From positions 1 to 22,562 of the forward strand of contig JACQAF010000273.1 of assembly GCA_016195145.1 (NCBI GenBank): a DNA stretch of 22,562 bases, read 5' to 3'. How positions within the stretch are numbered: the first letter of the stretch is position 1; every line of letters begins with the position of its first letter. The DNA comes from Rhodospirillales bacterium (GTDB lineage Bacteria > Pseudomonadota > Alphaproteobacteria > CACIAM-22H2). Made by a program: the position numbers and the translations under genes. The notes beneath the pieces were generated by a model that saw only the letters and a program-made list of their open reading frames with translations, did no database searches and was not told the DNA's origin. This document shows, piece by piece, positions 1-7,800 of this stretch.

Positions 1-313
1 CGACCAGCGCGTGATCGCCGGCCTTGAGGAACGCGGTCAGCGCCGTGGTGACGGCGGCGAGGCCCGAGGCGACAGCGATCGAGCGATGCCCGCCGTCGAG
101 GGCGGCGACCGTATCCTGAAGCGCAAAGGTGATCGGCGTGCCATATCGGCCGTAATAGACCACACCCGGATCGTGGCGATGCTTATGCGCGTTCTCGAAG
201 GCGTCGAGGGTCGGGAAAAGGACGGTCGAGGCGTGGTGCACCGGCGGATTGACAATGCCGAAATTGGCGACGGGATCGCGGCCGGCGGTGGTCAGGAGCG
301 TTTCGGGCTTCAT
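1..313 (-). CDS. metC: Cystathionine beta-lyase, N-terminal part (cut by window edge)
   Basis: The reverse strand from the ATG at 313 runs open to the window edge and encodes about 104 residues beginning MKPETLLTTAGRDP. Visible motifs are NPPVHHASTVLFPT and YYGRYGTPITFALQ, followed by a glycine/alanine-rich stretch (SIAVASGLAAVTTAL). All fit the N-terminus of the Cys/Met metabolism PLP-dependent (fold type I) family, and the first block is the one seen in cystathionine beta-lyases. The enzyme would cleave cystathionine to homocysteine, pyruvate and ammonia in the cytoplasm. The PLP lysine lies outside the window, so a close relative such as cystathionine gamma-lyase cannot be formally excluded. 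The gene is divergent from aapJ; from memory, metC next to the aap operon is an arrangement also known in rhizobia. Confidence 0.85.
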   Translation of the reverse strand, partial: MKPETLLTTAGRDPVANFGIVNPPVHHASTVLFPTLDAFENAHKHRHDPGVVYYGRYGTPITFALQDTVAALDGGHRSIAVASGLAAVTTALTAFLKAGDHALV

Positions 314-587
314 GGGCAACCGAGCGTTAGGGACAGATGACATTGCCGGCCATAATGACATCGCCGCAGCCTGTCGCCAACCGCGAGAATTCGATTGCCG
401 CCTTGTTAATCAAGACGATGCTGTGTTACGCTTACCCCAGATCACAGCCATCGGATTAAGCGGATAACATCTATACGACGGCAAGATCGGTTTCGATCGT
501 GTTGTGCTGTATTGATGCAGGCTTTTCCGGGCTGTTGATGCCGTCGGTCGAATGTTCATCAATAACGGTAACGACAGGGAAGGTAAC
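314..587. other. Divergent intergenic region metC / aapJ
   Basis: This 274-bp stretch separates two divergent genes and must hold both promoters. It is less GC-rich than the coding DNA, especially 400-560. I find no convincing sigma-70 pair with good spacing and no -24/-12 sigma-54 element on either strand. Isolated -10-like words such as TAACAT near 466 lack a matching -35. An in-frame upstream ATG at 552 could lengthen AapJ by 12 residues, but it has no ribosome binding site. An AGGGAAGG ribosome binding site at 576-583 sets the aapJ start. Confidence 0.5.
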
Positions 588-1601
588 ATGAAAAAGATTG
601 CATTGATGGCGGCGGGCGCTGCATTGACCTTTGCGGCCTCCGCCACTCCGGGCTTGGCCCAGTCGACGCTCGAGGCTGTAAAATCGCGCGGCGCGTTGGC
701 CTGTGGCGTGAATACGGGCCTGGCCGGTTTCGGCGCGCCCGACAGCCAGGGCGTATGGAAGGGACTGGATGTCGACATGTGCCGGGCGGTTGCCGCTGCC
801 ATGTTCGGCGATGCCAATAAGGTTCGTTATGTGCCGCTGACCGCCCAGCAACGCTTTACCGCGCTGCAGTCGGGCGAAGTCGATATGCTGGCCCGCAACA
901 CGACATGGACGCTGCAGCGCGATACAGCGCTCGGCCTCGACTTCGTCGGCGTTAACTTTTACGATGGGCAGGGGTTCATGGTGCCGAAGAAACTCGGCGT
1001 CAAGAGCGCCAAGGAGCTGAACGGCGCGACTGTATGCGTGCAGCCGGGCACGACGACCGAACTCAATCTTACCGACTATTTCCGCGCCAACAAGATGACG
1101 TTCAAGCCGGTGGTGATCGAGAAGCTCGAAGAAGTCACCGCGGCGTATTATTCCGGCCGTTGCGACGTTTACACGACCGACCGTTCGGGCCTCGCTTCGA
1201 CCCGCGCCACGGGACCGAACCCGAATGACCATGTGGTTCTGCCCGACGTGATCTCGAAAGAACCGCTCGGGCCGGCGGTGCGCCATGGCGATAACCGGTG
1301 GGCCGACGTCGTCCGCTGGACGTTTAACTCCATGCTCGAAGCCGAAGAGATGGGGATCACCTCCAAGAATATCGACCAGATGCTCAACGACACGAACCCG
1401 GCCATTCAGCGCTTCGTCGGCAAGACCGGCGATTTCGGCAAGATGCTCGGTCTCGACGAGAAGTGGTCGTATAACGTGATCAAGCAGGTCGGCAATTATA
1501 GCGAAAGCTATGACCGCAACCTGAGCCCGCTCGGCCTCGAGCGCGGCATCAATGCTCTGTGGAAGGACGGCGGAGTGATGTATTCCCCGCCGATGCGCTA
1601 A
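588..1601 (+). CDS. aapJ: General L-amino-acid ABC transporter, periplasmic binding protein
   Basis: This 337-residue protein is the solute receptor of a polar amino-acid ABC importer (AapJ/BztA family, about 340 residues). The ATG at 588 follows AGGGAAGG (576-583) at good spacing. It opens a clean Sec signal peptide, MKKIALMAAG then a hydrophobic stretch, with likely cleavage after A24 (GLA|Q). The mature chain starts STLEAVKSRGALACGVN and carries GLDVDMCRAVAAAMFGD, the ligand-fold signature of family 3 solute-binding proteins, then TAQQRFTALQSGEVDMLARNTTWT, typical of the Aap/Bzt branch. Cysteines occur at C39 and C65, in ATVCVQ and in GRCDVY, suggesting two disulfides in the periplasm. Permeases and ATPase follow directly, so the operon is complete. 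The family binds a broad range of L-amino acids; the exact spectrum cannot be read from sequence. Confidence 0.95.
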   Translation: MKKIALMAAGAALTFAASATPGLAQSTLEAVKSRGALACGVNTGLAGFGAPDSQGVWKGLDVDMCRAVAAAMFGDANKVRYVPLTAQQRFTALQSGEVDMLARNTTWTLQRDTALGLDFVGVNFYDGQGFMVPKKLGVKSAKELNGATVCVQPGTTTELNLTDYFRANKMTFKPVVIEKLEEVTAAYYSGRCDVYTTDRSGLASTRATGPNPNDHVVLPDVISKEPLGPAVRHGDNRWADVVRWTFNSMLEAEEMGITSKNIDQMLNDTNPAIQRFVGKTGDFGKMLGLDEKWSYNVIKQVGNYSESYDRNLSPLGLERGINALWKDGGVMYSPPMR

Positions 1602-1627
1602 GCAAGCAGGCATAGGATGGGATTGGA

Positions 1628-1661
1628 CCGCGGTTGCGCTGTCGTCGACGCGCAGCCGCGG
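1628..1661 (+). promoter_or_regulatory. Intercistronic hairpin between aapJ and aapQ
   Basis: The 117-bp gap between aapJ and aapQ contains a 12-bp stem: CCGCGGTTGCGC at 1628-1639 pairs with GCGCAGCCGCGG at 1650-1661, with one G-U wobble. The 10-nt loop can pair GTC with GAC internally. No uridine run follows, so it is not a classical intrinsic terminator. In binding-protein operons such hairpins commonly protect the 3' end of the receptor mRNA, or partly stop transcription, so that the receptor is made in excess over the membrane subunits. That role is inferred here. Confidence 0.65.
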
Positions 1662-1718
1662 TTCGGCCCATAATGCCCATGCAAACGATCTGCCGTTCCC
1701 TTCGCTGAAGGCGGCGAC

Positions 1719-2918
1719 ATGGCTTCACGCCCCGCCGCCGGCAAACGCCCACCCGCATCGCCGGGCGTCAGGCTGTCCCTGCGCGATCCGACGGTTCGCG
1801 CCCTGCTTTATCAGGTTCTGGCGATCGCCGGCGTGGCGCTGGTCGCCTGGTATCTGATCTCCAACACAATCCAGAATCTGGAAACGCGGAAAATCGCCAG
1901 CGGTTTCGGCTTTCTCGACCGCGAGGCCGGCTTGCCGGTCGGCGAGGCAATGATTGCGTACTCGCCGGCCGATAGCTATCTGCGGGCGCTCATCGTCGGC
2001 GTTCTCAATACCCTGCGCGTGGCGGTGGTCGGCATCGTTCTGGCGACGATCCTGGGCGCGCTGATCGGCATTGCGCGCCTGTCGAAGAACTGGCTATTGG
2101 CGCGCGCGGCGACGATCTATGTCGAGGTGGCGCGCAACTTGCCGCTGCTGTTGCAGCTGATCTTCTGGTGGACGGTATTCCGCGACATCTTTCCGGGACC
2201 GCGGGAGGCGTATCATCCGATCGCCGGCGTGTTCATGTCCAATCGCGGTCTCCAGTTTCCGTCACTGATCGACGATCCGGCCCATGTTTATATCGTGGCG
2301 GCGTTTCTTGTCGGGATCGTCGTCGCCTTCTTTCTCCGCAAATGGGCGCAACGCCGGCAGGATGCGACCGGTCAGCAGTTTCCCGTCTTGTGGAGCGCCG
2401 TGGCGCTGGTTTTCGGCCTGCCGGCGCTAGTCTTTCTCGCGGCGGGCGCGCCGTTCCGCCTCGACGTCCCAAGTTTGCAGGGGTTCAACTTCGTCGGCGG
2501 CAGCAACCTGACGCCTGAATTTGCGGCGTTGCTGGTCGGCCTGACCCTGTATACCGGTGCCTTCATCGCCGAGATCGTGCGCAGCGGCATCCTTGCCGTC
2601 AGCTACGGACAGACCGAGGCGGCGCTGGCGCTCGGCATGCGGCGCGGCTTCGTGCTTCGCCTTATCATTCTGCCGCAGGCGCTGCGGGTCATCGTTCCGC
2701 CGCTGACCAGCCAGTATCTCAACCTCACCAAGAATTCCTCGCTGGCCGTGGCGATCGGCTACCCCGACCTGGTCAACATCGCCAACACGACCATCAACCA
2801 GACCGGTCAGGCGGTCGAGGGCATTGCCATTATCATGGCGGTATATCTGACCGTCAGCCTGTCGATCTCGGCGTTCATGAACTGGTACAACCGCAAGATC
2901 GCGTTGGTGGAGCGCTGA
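1719..2918 (+). CDS. aapQ: General L-amino-acid ABC transporter, permease
   Basis: This 399-residue inner-membrane permease of the HisMQ/Aap family starts at ATG 1719 after a GAAGGCGG-like site. It has a hydrophobic segment near residues 28-47 (ALLYQVLAIAGVALVAWYLI) and a second one near 90-120. The ABC-permease core follows, with the cytoplasmic EAA loop near residues 298-330 (ALALGMRRGFVLRLIILPQA), which docks onto the ATPase. The long N-terminal part and the large loop before the core (residues about 150-270) are characteristic of AapQ and BztB rather than the shorter HisQ. It would form the translocation pore with AapM. The stop is four bases before the aapM start, so the two are cotranscribed and probably coupled. 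Confidence 0.94.
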   Translation: MASRPAAGKRPPASPGVRLSLRDPTVRALLYQVLAIAGVALVAWYLISNTIQNLETRKIASGFGFLDREAGLPVGEAMIAYSPADSYLRALIVGVLNTLRVAVVGIVLATILGALIGIARLSKNWLLARAATIYVEVARNLPLLLQLIFWWTVFRDIFPGPREAYHPIAGVFMSNRGLQFPSLIDDPAHVYIVAAFLVGIVVAFFLRKWAQRRQDATGQQFPVLWSAVALVFGLPALVFLAAGAPFRLDVPSLQGFNFVGGSNLTPEFAALLVGLTLYTGAFIAEIVRSGILAVSYGQTEAALALGMRRGFVLRLIILPQALRVIVPPLTSQYLNLTKNSSLAVAIGYPDLVNIANTTINQTGQAVEGIAIIMAVYLTVSLSISAFMNWYNRKIALVER

Positions 2919-2922
2919 CGCC

Positions 2923-4038
2923 ATGGCTGCGCCCAACGTTGTGACGGCTGACACGGCGACGGAAAGTTCGTTCGCCCGCACGCCCGCGATTCGCTGGGTG
3001 CGCCAGAACCTGTTCAGCAATTGGTTCAATACCGCGGTGACGCTCGCTCTCGCTTACATGATTCTCAAGGGCTTGTATTCGTTTGCATCGTGGGCGGTAT
3101 TCAACGCCGTTTGGACGGTCGAGGGGACGGATACGCGGCCGTGCCGCGAGATGAGCGGAGTCGGCGCCTGCTGGGCGGTGATTGGCGAAAAGCACCGCTT
3201 CATCCTGTTCGGCATCTATCCCTTTGACGAGCAGTGGCGGCCGCTGTTGGCGATTTTCCTGTTCCTCGGGCTTTATGTCGTCAGCGCGATGCGGGCCTTC
3301 TGGAACCGCTGGCTTGCCGTCATCTGGGCCGTGGGGCTCACGCTGATCGGCGCGCTGATGTGGGGCGGGGTGTTCGGCCTGACTTATATCGAGAACGAGC
3401 GTTGGGGCGGTCTGCCGCTGACCCTCATCCTTGCGACTTTCGGCATCGCGCTCGCCTTTCCGCTGTCGATCTTTCTGGCGCTCGGGCGACGATCGAATCT
3501 GCCGGCGATCCGCGCGCTGTCCATCGTCTATATCGAGCTAATTCGCGGCGTGCCGCTGATTACCCTTCTGATCATGGCGTCGGTGATGTTCCCGCTCTTC
3601 CTGCCCGAGGGCGTGAGCATCGACAAGCTGCTCCGCGCCCAGGTGGCGATCATTCTGTTTTCCGCCGCCTATCTGGCCGAAGTGGTGCGCGGCGGGTTGC
3701 AGGCGATCCCGAAAGGCCAGTTCGAGGCGGCCGATTCGCTCGGCCTGTCCTACTGGCAAAAAACCGCCAAGATTATTTTGCCGCAGGCCTTGCAGCTGGT
3801 GATCCCGCCGCTGGTCAACACCTTCATCGGCCTGTTCAAGGACACTTCGCTGGTGCTGATCATCGGGCTGTTCGATTTGCTGACCTCGGCCAAAGGGGCG
3901 CTGCTCGAACCCGCCTGGCTCGGCTTCGGGGTCGAGGTCTATTTTTTCGTGTCGGTGATCTATTTCGCGTTCTGCTTCGCCATGTCGCGCTACAGCCAGA
4001 ATCTCGAGGTTGAGCTGGCGACTGGCCATAAACATTGA
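2923..4038 (+). CDS. aapM: General L-amino-acid ABC transporter, permease
   Basis: This 371-residue partner permease starts at ATG 2923, four bases after the aapQ stop, with GGAG upstream in the end of aapQ. A conserved N-terminal soluble stretch precedes the core (WVRQNLFSNWFNTAVTLALAY, then an extramembrane segment with cysteines in RPCREMSGVGACWAV). Several hydrophobic helices follow, then the EAA loop (AADSLGLSYWQKTAKIILPQ). The length and this N-terminal extension match AapM/BztC-type subunits. It pairs with AapQ in the inner membrane as a heterodimeric channel energised by AapP. Its TGA stop at 4036-4038 lies 32 bases before the aapP start. Confidence 0.94.
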   Translation: MAAPNVVTADTATESSFARTPAIRWVRQNLFSNWFNTAVTLALAYMILKGLYSFASWAVFNAVWTVEGTDTRPCREMSGVGACWAVIGEKHRFILFGIYPFDEQWRPLLAIFLFLGLYVVSAMRAFWNRWLAVIWAVGLTLIGALMWGGVFGLTYIENERWGGLPLTLILATFGIALAFPLSIFLALGRRSNLPAIRALSIVYIELIRGVPLITLLIMASVMFPLFLPEGVSIDKLLRAQVAIILFSAAYLAEVVRGGLQAIPKGQFEAADSLGLSYWQKTAKIILPQALQLVIPPLVNTFIGLFKDTSLVLIIGLFDLLTSAKGALLEPAWLGFGVEVYFFVSVIYFAFCFAMSRYSQNLEVELATGHKH

Positions 4039-4070
4039 GCCGCGAAAAGACGGAAGGAAGGACGATCCCC

Positions 4071-4841
4071 ATGCCGCCTGCCCATTCTACCGCCAAGGCC
4101 GCCAACCGGCCGATGATCGAGATGCGCGACCTCAACAAATGGTATGGCGATTTCCATGTCCTCAAGGACATCAATTTTACCGTCGGTTCCGGCCAGAAGG
4201 TGGTTATCTGCGGCCCGTCCGGCTCGGGCAAATCGACGCTGATCCGCTGCGTCAACCGGCTGGAAGAGCATCAACAGGGTCAACTGATCGTCGACGGGAT
4301 CGAGCTGACCAACGACATCAAGAATATCGAGGCAATCCGCCGCGAAGTCGGCATGGTCTTCCAGCAATTCAATCTTTTTCCGCATCTGACCGTGCTTGAG
4401 AACCTCACCCTGGCGCCGATCTGGGTGCGCAAGGTGCCGAAGAAGGAAGCCGAGGAAGCGGCGATGCACTTCCTCAACCGGGTTCACATTCCCGAGCAGG
4501 CGTTGAAATTTCCGGGCCAGCTTTCCGGCGGACAGCAGCAGCGCGTCGCCATCGCCCGTTCGCTGTGCATGAAACCGAACATCATGCTGTTCGACGAGCC
4601 GACCTCGGCTCTCGATCCCGAAATGATCAAGGAAGTTCTGGACGTGATGATCGAGCTCGCCAACGAGGGAATGACCATGGTTTGCGTCACCCACGAGATG
4701 GGCTTTGCTCGCACGGTCGCCGACTCGATCGTATTCATGGACAAGGGCGAGATCGTCGAAAGCGCGCCGCCGACGGAATTCTTCGCCAAGCCGAAGAGCG
4801 AGCGCACCCGGCTGTTCCTCAGCCAGATCCTCGGCCACTGA
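4071..4841 (+). CDS. aapP: General L-amino-acid ABC transporter, ATP-binding protein
   Basis: This 256-residue cytoplasmic ATPase powers the AapQM permease. The ATG at 4071 is preferred because GGAAGGAAGGA (4052-4062) sits eight bases upstream; an in-frame TTG at 4035 has no such site. Motifs in order are Walker A GPSGSGKST (residues 48-56), Q-loop VFQQFNLFPHLTV (97-109), ABC signature LSGGQQQ (151-157), Walker B IMLFDEP (171-177), D-loop SALD, and a switch histidine in VCVTHEMGFA. This set is the GlnQ/HisP/AapP class of polar amino-acid importers, and the length (about 257) matches AapP. It is the last gene of the operon and converges on a GNAT gene after only 18 bases, with no obvious intrinsic terminator between them. 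Confidence 0.95.
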   Translation: MPPAHSTAKAANRPMIEMRDLNKWYGDFHVLKDINFTVGSGQKVVICGPSGSGKSTLIRCVNRLEEHQQGQLIVDGIELTNDIKNIEAIRREVGMVFQQFNLFPHLTVLENLTLAPIWVRKVPKKEAEEAAMHFLNRVHIPEQALKFPGQLSGGQQQRVAIARSLCMKPNIMLFDEPTSALDPEMIKEVLDVMIELANEGMTMVCVTHEMGFARTVADSIVFMDKGEIVESAPPTEFFAKPKSERTRLFLSQILGH

Positions 4842-4859
4842 TCGCGCCGGCCGAGGCGG

Positions 4860-5849
4860 CTATAGCTGCATATAGGGTCGCGGATCGTCGACCGTCTTGG
4901 TTTCCTGCCGATAGGGCGTGAAACCGGCGCGCTGATACATCGCCAGCGCCTTGGGATGATCGAGATTGCAGGTGTGCACCCACAGGCGCTGCGGCTGGTG
5001 CCGCCAGGCGGTGTCGATAACGGCATTGAGCAGCACGGGACCGAGGCCGCGGCCGATCCAGTGCGGGACGATGCCGAAATAGGCAAGCTCGATATCCGGC
5101 GCCTGGCGACGGTCAAGCTCGGCATAGCCGGCTGGCTCGCCGTTGGCGTAGAGCACATAAACCTCGACATTCGGGTCGGCAAGGATCGCGTCGAGCGTCG
5201 CGTCGTCCATCAGTCGGCGCTCGTACCATAGCCACGCCGCGCCGACCGTATTGTAGAGATAGCGATAGAACGACAGGCTGATTTTCTCGGCGCGCAGCAC
5301 GGCCAGCTTGACCGGAAGGTTTGGCGGCGGCGCAAGGCGGGGCAGGGCAGTCATCTCAAGATAAGTGACGACAATCTCGATCTTGGGGCGCGCCGGATCG
5401 ACAAGACGCTTGCCCATGACCGTGCGGGCTTCCGCCTGGTAGCCAAGCGTCGCGTAGAATCCCTGGATGGCGGTATTGTCGGCCCGAATCATCAGATTGA
5501 TCTTGGGCACGCTGCGCGCCGCCAGCCACGCCTCGGCATGGGCGAGCATGGCGCGGCCGACGCCGCGGCGGCGCTCGGCCGCTGTCGTCGCCACATAATA
5601 GAGCCAGCCGCGACGGCCGTCATATCCGGCCATCGTCGTGGCGACGACCTTGCCGCCGCACAGGCCGATGAACAGCGCAGCGTGCCGCGCCGCGCGGCAA
5701 AAATCGATATCGATGTCCGGATCGTTGGGCGGAACGATAAGCTTGCAATCCTGCCATAGGGACTTGACCGCCGGGCGGTCGGCTTCGCGAAACGGGCGGA
5801 TGTTTAGCGCCGGGATGGCCGGCACGGTCGGCGGCGCGTCGTCGCTCAT
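4860..5849 (-). CDS. Tandem double-domain GNAT N-acetyltransferase
   Basis: This 329-residue protein carries two GNAT folds. The N-terminal domain (about residues 15-165) resembles the YpeA family, with LNIRPFREADRPAV, an acetyl-CoA loop ERRRGVGRAML (92-102) and NTAIQGFYATLGY. The C-terminal domain (about 175-325) has GYAELD, a second acetyl-CoA loop IGRGLGPVLL (265-274) and HPKALAMYQRAGF. The start is ATG 5849, which overlaps the sulfurtransferase stop as ATGA (5846-5849) and implies translational coupling. An in-frame codon at 5894 would extend it by 15 residues inside sseA and is rejected. Substrates of neither domain can be named. Its place at the end of a sulfur operon suggests small-molecule or protein acylation, but that is weak inference. 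Most relatives known to me carry these domains separately. Confidence 0.88.
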   Translation of the reverse strand: MSDDAPPTVPAIPALNIRPFREADRPAVKSLWQDCKLIVPPNDPDIDIDFCRAARHAALFIGLCGGKVVATTMAGYDGRRGWLYYVATTAAERRRGVGRAMLAHAEAWLAARSVPKINLMIRADNTAIQGFYATLGYQAEARTVMGKRLVDPARPKIEIVVTYLEMTALPRLAPPPNLPVKLAVLRAEKISLSFYRYLYNTVGAAWLWYERRLMDDATLDAILADPNVEVYVLYANGEPAGYAELDRRQAPDIELAYFGIVPHWIGRGLGPVLLNAVIDTAWRHQPQRLWVHTCNLDHPKALAMYQRAGFTPYRQETKTVDDPRPYMQL

Positions 5850-6700
5850 CCGGTCCCGACCGGCGTGTCGCCGGACAGGCCCCACTCGGCCCACGAGCCG
5901 TCATAGACCGCAACCCGCTTGGCGCCGATCAGATGCAGCCCGAAGGCGAGCGCGCAGGCCGTAACGCCCGAGCCGCAGGAACAGACAATCGGCTGCGCCG
6001 GGTCGACGCCGGCCTTGCGGTAAAGATCGCGCAATTCCTCGGCCGGCAAAAAGGTCTGTTCGTCGGTATCGACCAGCCGGTTGAAGGGCAGGTTGCGGCT
6101 GCCGGGAATCCGCCCGCTGCGCAGGCCGGCCCGGGGCTCCGCCATCGTGCCCTGAAAGCGGCCGACGGCGCGGGCGTCGAGCACCTGTTCGGCCTTGCTG
6201 GCGAGATTGGCCATAAGCTGCCCCTTGGCGCGCACGAGTTCGGGCCGGAATTTCGGGGTAAACTTCGCCGGGGACAGGGTCGGCGTGCTGCGCTCCATCG
6301 GCAGGCCGAGGCTCTTCCACTTCGGCAGGCCGCCATTGAGCACGGCGACGCGGTCGTGGCCGAAGGCGCGCAGCGTCCACCACACCCGCGCGGCGCTCAT
6401 CAGGCCATAGGTGTCGTAAACCACGACCTCGGTATCGTTACCGATGCCAAGCGCGCCGGCGGCGGCCGCGAACTCGGCCGGCGAGGGCAGCATGTGCGGC
6501 AGGTCGGTCGCGCTGTCGGCGATGGCGTCAATGTCGAAAAACGCCGCGCCGGGAATGTGCCCCGCTTCATACTCGGCGCGCGCGTCGCGCTTGAGGTGCG
6601 GCAGATGATAGGTCGCATCGAGAATGCAGAGACCGGGTTCGCCAAGACGGCTGACCAGCGCGTCGCACGACATCAGGGCTTCGGGATGGGCATAGGTCAT
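5846..6700 (-). CDS. sseA: 3-mercaptopyruvate sulfurtransferase
   Basis: This 284-residue protein has two rhodanese domains. The first (about 10-135) is inactive and contains GHIPGAAFFDID; the second (about 165-280) contains SGRIPGSRNLPF and the active loop CGSGVTA with nucleophile C242 (residues 242-248). CGSGVTA is diagnostic of mercaptopyruvate sulfurtransferase rather than thiosulfate rhodanese. It moves sulfane sulfur from 3-mercaptopyruvate to thiols or cyanide, forming pyruvate and persulfide or thiocyanate. The start at 6700 has a GAGGGGG ribosome site. The gene lies 23 bases after the cysteine-synthase-like gene and overlaps the GNAT gene by 4 bases, so all are in one operon. The pairing suggests cysteine-derived sulfur handling or hydrogen sulfide/persulfide metabolism. 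Confidence 0.95.
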   Translation of the reverse strand: MTYAHPEALMSCDALVSRLGEPGLCILDATYHLPHLKRDARAEYEAGHIPGAAFFDIDAIADSATDLPHMLPSPAEFAAAAGALGIGNDTEVVVYDTYGLMSAARVWWTLRAFGHDRVAVLNGGLPKWKSLGLPMERSTPTLSPAKFTPKFRPELVRAKGQLMANLASKAEQVLDARAVGRFQGTMAEPRAGLRSGRIPGSRNLPFNRLVDTDEQTFLPAEELRDLYRKAGVDPAQPIVCSCGSGVTACALAFGLHLIGAKRVAVYDGSWAEWGLSGDTPVGTG

Positions 6701-6723
6701 GGAGAGACCCCCTCGGCGGGCGT

Positions 6724-7764
6724 TCAGGCAAACGGCGTTGCGACCGGGACCGCCCGCGGCCGGTCGAGCCAGTCGGGAACGGGCAGATTCTTCGAACGCA
6801 GGAACTCGGGATTGAACAGCCGGCTGGCGTAACGCTGGCCGCTATCGGCGAGAATGGTCACGATGGTGTGGCCGGGGCCGAGCTGGTTGGCGAGGCGAAT
6901 GGCGCCGGCGACGTTGATGCCGCTCGACCCGCCGAGAAACAGTCCATCGCGCTTCAGCATGGTGAAAACGGCCTGGACCGATTCCGCGTCGGGGATCTGG
7001 AACGGCGCGTCGACCTTGAGCCACTCGATATTCTTGGTGATGCGCCCCTGGCCGATGCCTTCGGTAATCGAGCTGCCTTCGGATTTCAGCTCGCCGTGCT
7101 TGTAATAGTGATAGAGCGCGGCGCCCGGCGGATCGGCGAGGCCGATGACGATATTGGGGTTCTTCTGCCTAAGGAAGCTCGCCGTGCCGGCCAGCGTGCC
7201 GCCGCTGCCGATCGAGCAGATAAAGGCGTCGATCTTGCCCTCGGTCTGGGCCCAGATTTCCGGGCCGGTCGTGCGGTAATGCGCCTCGCGGTTGGCGACG
7301 TTGTCGAACTGGTTGGCCCAGATGGCGCCGCCCGGCTCGGCCTTGGCGATTTCCTCGGCCAGCCGCCCCGAAAGCCGGACATAATTATTGGGGTTCTTGT
7401 AGGGTGCCGCCGGGACCGGGCGCAATTCGGCGCCGATGGTCCGCAAGGCGTCCATCTTCTCCTGGCTCTGCGTGTCGGGGATGACGATGACCGTGCGATA
7501 GCCGCGCGCATTGGCGACCAGTGCGAGGCCGATGCCGGTATTGCCGGCCGTGCCCTCGACAATCACGCCGCCGGGCTTGAGCGCGCCGCGCCGCTCGGCA
7601 TCGAGGATCATGTAAAGGGCGGCGCGGTCCTTGACCGAACCGCCGGGGTTAAGAAATTCGGCCTTGCCGAGGATTTCGCAGCCAGTGAGCTCGGAGGCGG
7701 AGCGGATGCGGATCAGCGGCGTATTGCCGATGGCGTCGATGAAATCTTTGCGGATGTCGCTCAT
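6724..7764 (-). CDS. Cysteine synthase family enzyme (PLP fold type II)
   Basis: This 346-residue enzyme is in the O-acetylserine sulfhydrylase / cystathionine beta-synthase family. The PLP lysine is K45 in NPGGSVKDRAAL (39-50). A substrate loop EGTAGNTGIGL lies at 70-80, a phosphate-binding glycine loop at SIGSGGTLAG, and the C-terminal block is GGSSGINVAGA. Classical CysK has EPTSGNTGIGLA and about 315-325 residues, so this is a divergent subgroup with an extended C-terminus (FNPEFLRSKNLPVPDWLDRP). Such proteins are usually annotated as cysteine synthase A. The sulfur donor and acceptor are not proven, and a beta-synthase or H2S-producing role is possible. The start is ATG 7764, 36 bases after the Nudix stop, with sseA 23 bases downstream. 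Confidence 0.88.
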   Translation of the reverse strand: MSDIRKDFIDAIGNTPLIRIRSASELTGCEILGKAEFLNPGGSVKDRAALYMILDAERRGALKPGGVIVEGTAGNTGIGLALVANARGYRTVIVIPDTQSQEKMDALRTIGAELRPVPAAPYKNPNNYVRLSGRLAEEIAKAEPGGAIWANQFDNVANREAHYRTTGPEIWAQTEGKIDAFICSIGSGGTLAGTASFLRQKNPNIVIGLADPPGAALYHYYKHGELKSEGSSITEGIGQGRITKNIEWLKVDAPFQIPDAESVQAVFTMLKRDGLFLGGSSGINVAGAIRLANQLGPGHTIVTILADSGQRYASRLFNPEFLRSKNLPVPDWLDRPRAVPVATPFA

Positions 7765-7800
7765 GGTAAGACGCAGACTAACGGCAAGTTGCGAGGATGA

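Noticed and set aside
552..587. Upstream ATG extending AapJ by 12 residues
   Set aside because: It would bury the signal peptide behind a polar leader and has no ribosome site, whereas ATG 588 has AGGGAAGG at proper spacing.
471..1613. 380-codon minus-strand open frame opposite aapJ
   Set aside because: Antisense of a clear binding-protein gene; no signal peptide, motif or ribosome site.
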